64,000 nt of DNA from Ilex aquifolium. Taxonomy: Eukaryota > Streptophyta > Magnoliopsida > Aquifoliales > Aquifoliaceae. The number at the start of each line of letters is the position of its first letter. Position 1 is the stretch's first letter. Below are positions 21,966 to 32,132 of the stretch, in pieces. The position numbers and the translations under genes are program-made. The stretch lies in assembly GCA_951799425.1 (NCBI GenBank), contig OX637402.1, positions 7,344,001 through 7,408,000 on the forward strand. Direction: 5' to 3'. A model generated the notes under the pieces. The model did no database searches, was not told the origin of the DNA, and saw only the letters and a program-made list of their open reading frames with translations.

Positions 21966-23891
21966 TGATTAACCCTAATTAAGTATAAATTAAAGTTATT
22001 AATAAAGTCAAATTAGTGTAATAAAATAACTAAAAAGTAGTAAATATTATGAATTATAATTTGTATGTAAATTAAAAATTTTTACATTTTACGTCCAAAG
22101 TTTCATGTTTAATGCAGGAATACTACAAGATAGGAAGTACTAAGTGTCAAAGCTTGAAAGAACAAAGGACCAAAGCGTATTTTCATCACAAGGATAAGCC
22201 ATAACATGCAACTTGCATCTCCAGCAAAGCACCACCGTCCAGACGGTGGGACTGCCGTCCGGACGGTCACCATTGTCAGAATACAAGTTGCCCACTTGCC
22301 CATGTCTCTTCCCACGCCTATAAATACCCTGCCCCCTTCAGCAGAAAAAGCAGGCCGGAACCAAGAGCTTCCAAGGAGAAGTTCAGAGAAGAAAAAGAGA
22401 GAAAAGAAAAAGAAAAAGCACGCTCCGGTCCGTGTTATACTTCAGTCCTAAGTCCTGTACTTTTATAGTTTTTGTGTAGCTTTCAATTCGAATAGTTGAA
22501 CTGCCGCCACTTTTTCATCTTAACTGATTATAAGAGTGGCTGTGTTTCAATCGTTCCCTGCGAAAGACATTTAAATTCCGCACTTTCCTTTCTGTTGTAA
22601 TGACAACTGCTAGCTCTCCTTGCTTGTCTATAGCAATGGAGCGTGAGTAGTTCCGTATATCCTCCGGTTCGAGGGGAACACATGTATAATATTGATCTGT
22701 TTTTGGAATTGCTGATGTTTTATGTATACGTTTATTATATATACAAGACGGGCCAGCTAGAATGACCCCGGCGTTCCTACCGGTATGGTTAATCCTCCAC
22801 TGGAATGCTGAGGAAGTTCCACTGACGCCTGGTAGTATTATGTATATACAAGACGGGCCAGCTAGAATGACCCCGGCGTTTCCACCGAAATGCTGAGGAA
22901 GTTCCACTGACGCCTGGTATTACTATATATATAATAATATTGCCTGCTGGAATAACCCCGGTGATCCTCTCAGTATGGCTAGTCCTACACTGGAACGCTG
23001 AGGAAGTTCTACTGTCTATATATATATATATATAAATATTACAAGATAACCTATTGAATAATTCAAGTATGCCGCTCAAGTAACTTCACTTTCTGGGTGA
23101 TATATCTAAATACAGTGTAGCCTAAGAAGCAGCTGTATTATGATTAACTACCACCGGTTGACCTGACAAGTCGCCGGAAGATAGTCTGTACCACCTGCGG
23201 ATTTTACTTGAATTAATCAATTGGAACATCTAAGCCCAGTGTAGCCTAAGAAGCAACTGTGCTATATATTACCACCGGTGTAGCCTAAGAAGCAGCTGTG
23301 TTATGGTTTATTATATATATATACGTATTTGCAATCATGAGATCAAGTGAATAACTCAAGTATTCCTCATGAATGGCTTGTCCTTCTGGTTTGCTTGGGT
23401 TAATCATTTGACATAAATATACCCAGTGTAGCCTAAGAAGCAGCTGTGTTATAATATATATATACATCAGACCTGCCGGTTAGCTTGCCAGTAAAATGGA
23501 AGTTAACTGATGTGAGGTAGCAATTCCGTAACAAGACCGATGTAAAGCATGTGGGATCCTTGAACTGAAGGATATCTTTTATATTTCTGTCATTAATCTG
23601 TTTTACTTACGCATTTTATTTCTGCACCTTTATTCCACCTGTTGTTTTAGAATCAAGTTTTTAACACCGTCATTAGACTAAGCTCACACCACAAGCAATC
23701 AAACATCAAACTACTCCAAACAACCTTTTTATTGCTTTATTTTTATTTTATTTATTTTATTTTATTTTAATTACTAAAACTCTCTGTGGGATCGATACTT
23801 GGACTCAAAAACCAAGAAAACTACAATTCGACCACTTATACTTGGGTGTAATATAATAATATAATTCTGACACACTAAAAAGTGCGAATCA
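21966..23891 (+). repeat. 3' LTR of element D
   Basis: 1926 bp, aligned with the 5' LTR at a constant offset of 6550 bases. One substitution was seen at 22078. It ends GCGAATCA before the TAAAG duplication. Confidence 0.95.
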
Positions 23892-25763
23892 TAAAGGAAG
23901 TAGGCAAATCTGGGATCAACTACCGGTAGTCAAGTGCCCAGTGTACTCGGACTACCGGTAGTCAACAGGTAGTCAAGTGCCCAGTGTACTCGGACTACCG
24001 GTAGTCAACAGGTAGTCGAGTGCCCAGAATAGTCGAACTACCGGTAGTCATAGTTTAACTACCGGTAGTCACTGTAAAAATCAGACAATTTTAGTTCGCG
24101 AACAGCCGATTTTTCCCCCACTATAAATACTTCTTGCCATCCCCTTAGCCTTCATTACACACCTTAAAACCCTAGAAAACATTAGAGAGAAAGAGGGGAA
24201 GAGAAAAACACAAGATCAAAGGTGAAAAACAAGGAATTTAAGGGTGATTCAAGATCCAAGCCCTAGATTTCCAAGAACATCAAGGTAGGGGTTTTCTCTC
24301 ACTCACTTACATTGATGGCTAGGGTATTTATATATGTATGTTTTGGCTATCAATGGTATATATATATGTTATGGAATCATCATCTCTTAGGCTTTTTGGC
24401 AAAGATTACATGTTTTGAACAAAGTTAGGGTTTAATACCCATGAAATCTCTTTTCTAGTTTTAAAACCCTAGTTTTTGGGAGAGTGATGTATTTCTTCTT
24501 AAATGCTTCTTTATTATGAACTTCAAAAACCGTAGTTGTTTGTGTTGGGTAGAAAAATGATGTTATTGTGATCTCATGTATTTTCTTTGTTGGTTGGGGA
24601 ATTGTTACATAATATATCTTGGGGATTTTGGAGAGATGCTTGTAAAATGATATAAATATTGGAATGGTATGCTTGGTTGGGTTGTTTGTGATGCCTTGAG
24701 GGTGAGAGGTTCCTTATAAGGATGCTCATGCCAAGAGAGGAGAGCATGTGATTTCCCTCAAGAGGTTCCTTATAAGGATGCTTGAGTTTGTGATGCCTTG
24801 AGGGTGAGAGGTTCCTTATAAGGATGCTCATGTCAAGAGAGGAGAGTATGTGATTTCCCTCAAGAGGTTCCTTATAAGGATGCTTGAGTTTGTGATGCCT
24901 TGAGGGTGAGAGATTCCTTATAAGGATGCTCATGCCAAGAGAGGAGAGTATGTGATTTTCCTTAAGAGGTTCCTTATAAGGATGCTTAAGAAACTAAGCA
25001 TTGAGGGTGAGAGGTTCCTTATAAGGATGCTCATGCCAAAAGAGGACAGTATGTGATTTTCCTCAAGAGGTTCCTTATAAGGATGCTTGAGTAACCAAGC
25101 CTTAAGGGTGAGAGGTTCCTTATAAGGATGCCCATGCCAAAAGAGGACAATATTATATAATGTGTGGGAAATGGTTTATATTTTGAAAATGGATGTTTGT
25201 TAAAATGGGTTATTATTGTTCATTTCTAGTACTATTGCTATTTAAACTTGAGATCCTTGTTGAAATGTCACTGCCTTATTTCAAATTATGTATCTATGTT
25301 ATGTTAAAAATGAGACCGGCCATTTTAAATACGTTTCTAAACCTTGTTTGGGTTTGAGAGAATTTTTCTACAGAGCTTCGTGCTCACCCCCTACCGCTAA
25401 CATTTTTCAGATTACCCTCTCGAGGAAGAGCTGGGAGTGGAGGAGCTCGCACACTGGGAGATTCCGATAGACGGGAGCGTGGATCCCGAGGTGGACGCCT
25501 AGAGCGACACTTCCTTTCGTTCTAGACTAGGATATTCATTTTGAACCTTGTAAAGTCTAGTTTTATTTTGTTATTTCCGCTGCGCTACATTAGTTGATTT
25601 TTGGAATGTAAAGGGCAAAATGGGTCTATTCTTTTGGGGATAATGCTGTAAATGTTATGGATGACTTGATGAAGTCTTATTTATTGATGGATTATATTAG
25701 TGCTCTCATGATATGAATGTTTGAGAATGTAATGCCGTCCAGGGTGTGTTTTGGGGTGTTACA

Positions 25764-26012
25764 AAATATAATGCCTTTGAACCCTATTTTGGTCATTGAA
25801 ATTTTTTATTTGTGGGGCATCGACTTCATGGGTCCGTTTCCCCCATCCTTTGGATATCTATACATTTTGGTTGTCGTTGATTATGTTTCCAAATGCGTAG
25901 AGGCTATTCCTTGTCGAAACAATGATCATCGCACGGTGATCATATTTTTAAAAGAAATATTTTTCCTAGATTTGGAAGTACCCGATCCATTATAAGCGAT
26001 GGGGGAACACAT
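25764..26012 (+). pseudogene. Element A integrase core, first part
   Basis: Continues element A after complex T. It reads [31 protein letters not shown] with the first catalytic Asp, VVDYVSK and [15 protein letters not shown] frameshift follows near 25965, and the remains of SDGG come just before solo LTR F (about 25995-26006). The join across complex T is exact when one AAATA is removed. The apparent ORF start at 25717 lies inside LTR3 and is not a real start. Confidence 0.88.
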
Positions 26013-28564
26013 TGTAAAACCCGGGTAAATTTGAACTTTTTACAAAACGGGGTAAAACGGTAAATTGCCAGTACGGTACGGGTTGCAAACCTGAAATTTT
26101 CTAGGTCTCGGATGATGAAACGGACCTCACCGTTGGATTCGTATCGCGAAATCTAGTTACCCAGACAAATTTCGTCAGATTCTGAGATAGTCAGATTTTT
26201 CACATTTTTCGAGACGACGTGTGTCCGGTGACCCCTAAAAACGAAATTTTTAAGAAAATTTTGAAATTTATAAAATAATTTAAATAAATTTCATATAAAA
26301 TAATTTGAACTTAAACTGGGACGAAATTAATCATTTCGGGGCGAAAACGGACCCGAACAAGTGGGGGACACTTGGCGCAATGAGAGCCAAGCCTTGAAAA
26401 TTATAAATAGGGACTAAAATTAGATATTTTGGGAGATATCTCTGCTGAAGATCAGCCTTCAACGTTGGGGAGAAAGAGGGAGAGAAAAGAGAGAAAACAA
26501 ATTTTCTTTCGTCGATTCTCTGAGTTCCGTCAGTCGGAATTCGTCGAGCCAAGAACTAAAGTCGATCACATCGACGAGGGGTACGCAATCACACCAAAAA
26601 CAAGGAATTTCACCGAATATCCAAAGGGGTGATTTTCGAAAAATCAAGGTTTTGAGGTTTGGTTGGTGTTTTTGAAGTCTCCACACTTCATTTGAGGTAG
26701 GGTTCTTCCTACTTTGGTTTTATTCCTACCTTTTGGTGTTGAAAAATCAGGGGTTGATATGGAAGTTAACCTAGGTGTGTTGATGGTCATGGAAATGAGG
26801 AAATTTGGCATTGAAATGGCTTAAGCTAAATTCTAGATTGAATTTGATGTATGGAAGTTACTTGCATAATCTCTTGTAACTTGATGAAATTATGGGTTGT
26901 TTTGGGCTGTTATGTGTGCTGTTTTGGGCTGTTATGTGGGTTGTATGTGGCCTGTTATGTGGGCTGTTTTGGGGCTATTATGTGGGTTGTTATGTGGGCT
27001 GTTTTGGGCTGTTATGTGGGCTATTATGAGGGTTGTTATGTGCTTATAAGTGCCTTTGTAATAAAATGTGTTATTGCCATAATTATGAAATAGCATGCTA
27101 GTGATTGTGTTAAGTATGAAATGTTGATATGTGTATTAATATATTGACATTGTGATGAATTTTTTTTGGAGATTATATGCATATGATATAATTATCCATG
27201 ATACATGTTGAAACGTATGGTTAAATTGATCCATGACATTCATTACATATGGGACATGATATATGGTTAAAATTGCTCATATGTCACTCATTACATATGG
27301 AGCATGACGTTGGTAGTGCAATGGTTCATTACATTGCATATGTATGGAGGCATCACATTCATGGCTTTATACATGAGTGTGAGTGTGTGGGTGCATGGTT
27401 TAATCAAACACCATACTTGGTGGTTGATGGTGGGCTCGGAAAAGTTGGGTTGGAGATCCGACTGAGTCGCACGGTTGCATGCATGGAAAACTCGTGTCAG
27501 GTATAGCAAGAAGGGCTAGACTCTCCCTCAGGTGCAAAACCCGACTACTTGGTTCACACACTCCCCTGAGGTGAAATTCCAGAAAAGTGTGATGGTGTAC
27601 GGAACCGGCGGTTGTGATACCAAAATCCGTTGCCCAACAAAGACACAAGATTTTGTTTATAAAACACCCATTCAATAGGTAACATCCACAATGATTTGGT
27701 TTTATAAATACATAACTTTTATTTCAAACAATCATAGGATGTATTTTCGTCAATTGACAGATTCATTACACATGTGCATTGCATTGTGTTGTGGGAGTCG
27801 GTGAGGACTCGAGTCGAAGTTGCGTGAGTGAGTCTCGTCTCATTTCATGGCATGGCATAGGATTCCTATCATTGAATGCATATTCTTGATTGGAATATTT
27901 TGAATGATTGATTGTTGCATGTGACATTTCATATGCATCTAGGGTGGGGAGTAGCCACTGTAGGAGATACTCTATTAAGGTTTGCTCACCCTATACGGGA
28001 AAACATTTCAGGTGCGGGTTATACGCCGATGGACGGTACTCACTCGGGCACTTAAGGAGGAAGAAAAACCGAGATGTGGCTTTATTTTGAGTTCTTGTAA
28101 AATCATTGTGAAAATTATGATTTTGAGCATGTAAATATTTGGAAATATTCGTAATGGAACTCACATGGACTGTTTTGAATGTAAATTTCATGATGTATGA
28201 GTTTGATATGAGTTTGGGTAGGTTTTCTCAAAAATCCATATTTCTGGACTGTTTTTAATATAACCTTGCACGTTTTTATATGAGTATGGATAAATGGACC
28301 CGGCGTGGTCAATGTTTACTTATAAATGGACCCGGTGTGGTCAATGTTGAATATTGGACCTCGGATGGGTCTTGTGATTGTATGATGCACAGGTTGTATT
28401 TTTGGGTAGAGCTCCCCGTACAAAGGAGACTCTGCCCGAATTTTTGTTCAACTATGGACCCCGGTAAATGGGGTATAATGGCACAATATCGAGTTACTCG
28501 GTGTCCACGAGTATTCCACGGGTTGATGGGTAATCAACGGACCCCCGGATTTTGGGATGTCACA
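26013..28564 (+). mobile_element. Solo LTR F, probable chromovirus
   Basis: 2552 bp from TGTAAAACCCGGG to GGGATGTCACA, flanked by CACAT at 26008-26012 and 28565-28569. No protein domain is visible. A TATAAATAG at 26402-26410 sits in a plausible U3 position. A G/T-rich short repeat (GGGCTGTTATGTG-type units) covers about 26893-27040. The integrase reading of element A continues across it when one CACAT is removed. Length and ends suggest a solo LTR of a long-LTR Ty3/gypsy element. The family assignment is uncertain since no internal part is present. Confidence 0.82.
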
Positions 28565-29261
28565 CACATTTTTGTATTAAAGTTTTTGAAAACCTAATGA
28601 AAAAATATTTGATTCCCCACAAAATATATGCCATTTATCATCCCCAAACAAGTGGACAAGCTGAATTGGCCAATAGGGAGATAAAATATATTTTGAAAAA
28701 AATAGTAAATCCAGACCGCAAGGATTAGTCTTTGAGACTTACTGATGCGCTTTGGGCTTACCGAATTGCATACAAAACTATTTTGGGAATGTCTTCTTAT
28801 CGGCTAGTTTACGGTAAATCATGTCACTTGCCTATGGAATTGGAATATCGAGCATACTACACAATCAAAATGATGAATTTTGATATTGACAAAGCAAGTG
28901 CATCCCACAAACTTCAATTTAATGAATTGGAAGAACTGAGAAATGAAGCATATGAAAATGCAAAGATTGCCAAGTCCATAATGAAAATTTTTCATGATAA
29001 GAATATTATGCGGAAGTCCTTTGTGCCCTCTCAAAAACTCCTGTTATATAATTCAAGGCTCCTCCTCTTGGAAAGTTGAGATCAAGATGGACAGGCCCCT
29101 ATATTGTTAAACAAGTTTTTGAACATGGGGCAATTGAAGTTGAGAATCCATTAACTGGAAATGTTTTCAAAGTAAATGGTCAAAGGTTTAAGCAATATCA
29201 TGATGGGTTGATTCAAAATGTGAATTCCATTCAGTTATTGGAACCAGTATATGTGCCTTGA
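28565..29261 (+). pseudogene. Element A integrase core end and C-terminus
   Basis: Reads [17 protein letters not shown] with the catalytic Glu, then [49 protein letters not shown], and the C-terminal SRWTGPYIVKQVFEHGAIEV to a stop at 29259-29261. A TAG at 28726-28728 replaces Trp, and a frameshift lies near 29075. The equivalent region of B (36940-37600) is open throughout. Confidence 0.9.
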
Positions 29262-29456
29262 AAAGCCCTTATAAGTGTGTGATTGTAAATAGTAGTACTA
29301 ACTATTTGATGTTTGTTTTACAGATTAGGGTTTTGAATTATGGATTGGTCTCGCTTCAAATCTTATTTGAGATTTGTCTATAATATTACTTTATAATGTC
29401 ATACATTGAGAACAATGTTGAATTTAGATTGGGAGGAGGGAACAATCCATACTTTT

Positions 29457-29926
29457 CTTTGTGACCGGCATACATTAAAGAACCAAATAGTGAGTCTTCT
29501 TCTAAAAAAAATTCAAAAATTTTTCAAACATGGATAAAAAACTTGTTTGGTTTAGTTTGGGCATGATGTGTACTTTTCCAAAAGATATACATTCTTTTAT
29601 CACAACAAAAGCAAAATTTGTTAGAAAATTAGAAATTTTTGACAATCAAGCAAAAACTTTGTGCGGGAAAAGTTCATTTGCCAAACGCCGACGAGCAAAT
29701 CGACTCGGTGGTTGTGTAAAGTGTAGACGATTAATGCATGTGAGAGAATATAATCGGTGTGCTGAACCAATTTCAGGTCGAGCATTTGATATTCTTGACT
29801 GAATTAAGTATAGGCAGAGTAAGGATTACCCTAAGATGTCATCTTCTTCCAGTCTCATGCTTTCAAGATATGTGCGAAAGGAGATTAATCGGCTCACTGA
29901 TGTCCTCAATTTAGAAGATTCTGATT
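29457..29926 (+). pseudogene. Element A small Cys/His ORF, one nonsense codon
   Basis: Counterpart of the B ORF at 38248-38673. From ATG 29530 it reads WFSLGMMCTFPKDIHS, CGKSSFAKRRRAN, then CVKCRRLMHVREYNRC (CX2CX4HX6C) and EPISGRAFDILD. A TGA at 29800-29802 replaces the Trp codon TGG of B. After it the frame stays open and similar (SKDYP, RYVRKEI, LEDSD) to TAA at 29924-29926. A conserved 42-nt block (29457-29498) lies upstream in the same open frame. The domain is not one I recognise. Confidence 0.75.
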
Positions 29927-30058
29927 AAAACTAATTATGATCAAAGTGTATAATTTTTAGGATTTGTATGAATGTTTAAGTTTATTAGATAATTAACTGT
30001 GTAAATATTTGAATTTAAATTGAGTTTTTGTAAATGCAGTCTGAAAACTGAAGATGGA

Positions 30059-32015
30059 TGATTAGTACTTAAAGTTGACATATTATTATGACATTTTAAG
30101 ACTAATGGTACTTTAATGGAGTTTAAGTGATGTCATTTCAGGCCCTAAACTGAACAAGGACCCAAGAACAACAAGTACCACACTTGGATGCAGCACCAGT
30201 ACATTAGAGCCCAAAATTGGAGAAGCTTGGAGCCCAGCCAGAACGTTCGAACGCCAACTCACGTTCGAACGTCCACAATACACTGTAGCAGACTCAACTG
30301 CTGAAGAGAAGGCGTGTTGCAGTTAGGAAAGAAGACTGGAGCTCTGAAGTACTTAAGTGCACGTTCGAACGCCAACTCACGTTCGAACGTGCACTTGAGT
30401 TGATGGAAGACCAGACCACTGCAGAGAGTTGGAACTGAACTTCACAGAAGACCACAGATCACTCGAGTGAAAGGGGTCAGAGCAAATCTGGCGTTCGAAC
30501 GCCCTTAGTGCAAAAACAAGAAGAAACATTCGAACGGCAGTCAACGTTCGAACGCCCTCAGTGCAAAAACAGAAAGAACGTTCGAACGCCAACTCACGTT
30601 CGAAGGTTATCCACAGACTGGCAGCAGAGTTGTTGACTGTTCACTTGGACTTGGGCGGCAAACACTATACTTTCACCCCCCCTGCCTCCTCCTCTTGCCT
30701 ATAAATACTCCCCTTGTTGGAGAGCTAAAAAAGGAGAGCATAGTAGGAAGTAGATAGTGATGGAGGCTTAGACTCCCACTCTCATTGTAGTTAGTTCATT
30801 TTCCTTATGAAGTCTTTATTTTAGAGATTAGTTTGGCTTTAGCCCAACATCTCTTGCTTGTTATAACAGTAGTTTTATGCTTATGCTTATGTTTATGCTT
30901 TCATTTCTCATGCATAGAAGAGAAATAGCTCCCATCTTGGTTGAGGAAGCAACCCTCCAATCTTTGGTTGAGGAAGCCACCCTCCAAATGTGACTAGTTT
31001 TCTTCTACTTTTATTGTTCATGCATTTCACTTCCATTGCTTTAGCTTCCTTCTCTCTTAGAAGAGTGAAACTCTTCCACTTTTCTAGAGCTTGATTAAAG
31101 CCGTGAAGGGTGGAACGTGATTCACTCATTCTTTGTGGAAGATTCGCTCCGCGTTTGTTGTTACTTTATCTTTTAAAGTTCTCCACTTGGAGGGATGAGC
31201 ATCACTCACTTTTGTAGCTTTACCCAAGCCATGAAGAGTGAGTAGTTTCTCATTCACTCTTTAGTGAGAGGAGAAAGGCATGTACAAGTTATCCGGGAAT
31301 CATATTTGTGCAATGTTCTTTTATGCTTAACGTTTATTTCTTCTTGTTATCGGATGATTGATTGCATCTAGCAAAGCTAAGGTACTTTGTATAATTGTGA
31401 GCTCTTTCTATGACATGGATGACTCCTGCATAGAAAGACTCATCAGTTCAAGGCAAGTACCCCGGCTAGATCCTCATGACTACCCTTCAATCTCCCCCCT
31501 TAATGCACTTCATTTAAAGAATGGACTATTAATATCATGATTGGATGTCTTGTAGAAACACTTGCTTGTTTGTAGACGGGTTAAGTCTCGGCACAGGCAA
31601 TTCTTGTAAACTTCTAGAAAGACATCGGAATCATGTTCTTAATTCTCACAATCCATCTTTATCTTCCGATTAACTTGCTGTTGACACGGGAGTTAATTGA
31701 GTTATCAAGCACAATTATGACAAACCGGATAACTAACTACATGTCCAGATCCTTGCACTAAAGAGTGACTTTTTTTTATTAGCACTCATCTCCTATTTTG
31801 TTAAGAAAATCCTCCTGGAAAGAATCTTATATTCTGTCCAGCAAAACCCATATCTCACAGCAAATCTAAAAGGTTACAATCAAAAGGTCTCTACCACTGC
31901 TTGCCTTAGAAATATCAACAAAAGTTCCCTGTGGATTCGACTCCGGACTCAAACCGGATTATTACTACAGCTTGACCGCCTGCACTTGGGTGTATACATT
32001 TGGATCAAGTCATCA
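30059..32015 (+). repeat. 5' LTR of element B
   Basis: 1957 bp, TGATTAGTAC to CAAGTCATCA. U3 carries seven perfect and two degenerate CGTTCGAACG palindromes (30244-30606), then a TATAAATA box at 30700-30707. The 3' end has the GACTCCGGACTCAAACCGG and CACTTGGGTGTA motifs also seen, in variant form, in the LTRs of A and D. Apparent ORFs inside it are not genes. Confidence 0.96.
30244..30707 (+). promoter_or_regulatory. B 5' LTR promoter: paired CGTTCGAACG palindromes and TATA box
   Basis: Palindromes start at 30244/30262, 30362/30380, 30492, 30527 (degenerate)/30544 and 30579/30597 (degenerate). The pairs are 17-18 bp apart. TATAAATA lies at 30700-30707, followed by the likely transcript start and a leader. 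The regular pitch suggests two bound dimers side by side. The binding protein is unknown. Confidence 0.7.
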
Positions 32016-32021
32016 AGTTTT

Positions 32022-32039
32022 TGGCGCCGTTGCCGGGGA
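32022..32039 (+). other. Primer-binding site of element B (tRNA-Asp)
   Basis: TGGCGCCGTTGCCGGGGA begins six bases after the LTR and equals the complement of the plant tRNA-Asp 3' end. It is identical to the site in D. Confidence 0.94.
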
Positions 32040-32132
32040 ACCTTTGGAAGGTGCTTTAAGGTAAAAGGTAAAAAGACCTTCAACATTGTGTATATTTTGT
32101 TTTACTGTAAATAACTTTGTTTTATTTTCTTT

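Larger units (their letters stand above)
15416..23891 (+). mobile_element. Element D: recent non-autonomous Athila-type element
   Basis: 8476 bp, flanked by TAAAG at 15411-15415 and 23892-23896. The two LTRs (15416-17341 and 21966-23891) are both 1926 bp. In my comparison they differ at one base (G 15528 versus A 22078), so the insertion is very young. The internal part has a tRNA-Asp primer site, gag-protease, about 1.97 kb of noncoding 3' sequence and a polypurine tract. RT, RNase H, integrase and ORF3 are absent, so movement must have used enzymes supplied in trans. LTR and gag similarity place it in the same family as element A. Confidence 0.96.
5083..25763 (+). mobile_element. Tandem chromovirus complex T (three LTRs, two internal regions)
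   Basis: The order is LTR1 5083-7247, internal 1 7248-10100, LTR2 10101-12309, internal 2 12310-15175, LTR3 15176-15415 plus 23897-25763. LTR3 is interrupted by element D. The outer ends have the same 5-bp flank, AAATA, at 5078-5082 and 25764-25768, so the array sits in one insertion site. LTRs begin TGTAACAC and end GTGTTACA. The primer site matches initiator tRNA-Met. Zinc knuckles of the chromovirus kind and a C-terminal chromodomain-like tail point to the Tekay/Del group of Ty3/gypsy. Both internal regions lack RT, RNase H and most of integrase, so the element cannot move by itself. Confidence 0.93.
15176..25763 (+). repeat. LTR3 of complex T, split by element D
   Basis: The LTR runs from TGTAACAC at 15176 to TAAAG at 15415, resumes at 23897 after element D and ends GTGTTACA at 25763. 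The two halves join without loss apart from the TAAAG duplication. It carries five CTACCGGTAG palindromes from 23920. Its 102-bp array (about 24686-25148) is one unit shorter than in LTR1 and LTR2. Confidence 0.95.

Noticed and set aside
26331..28597. Several 60-105-codon ORFs inside solo LTR F
   Set aside because: No domain, both strands, partly from the G/T-rich repeat.
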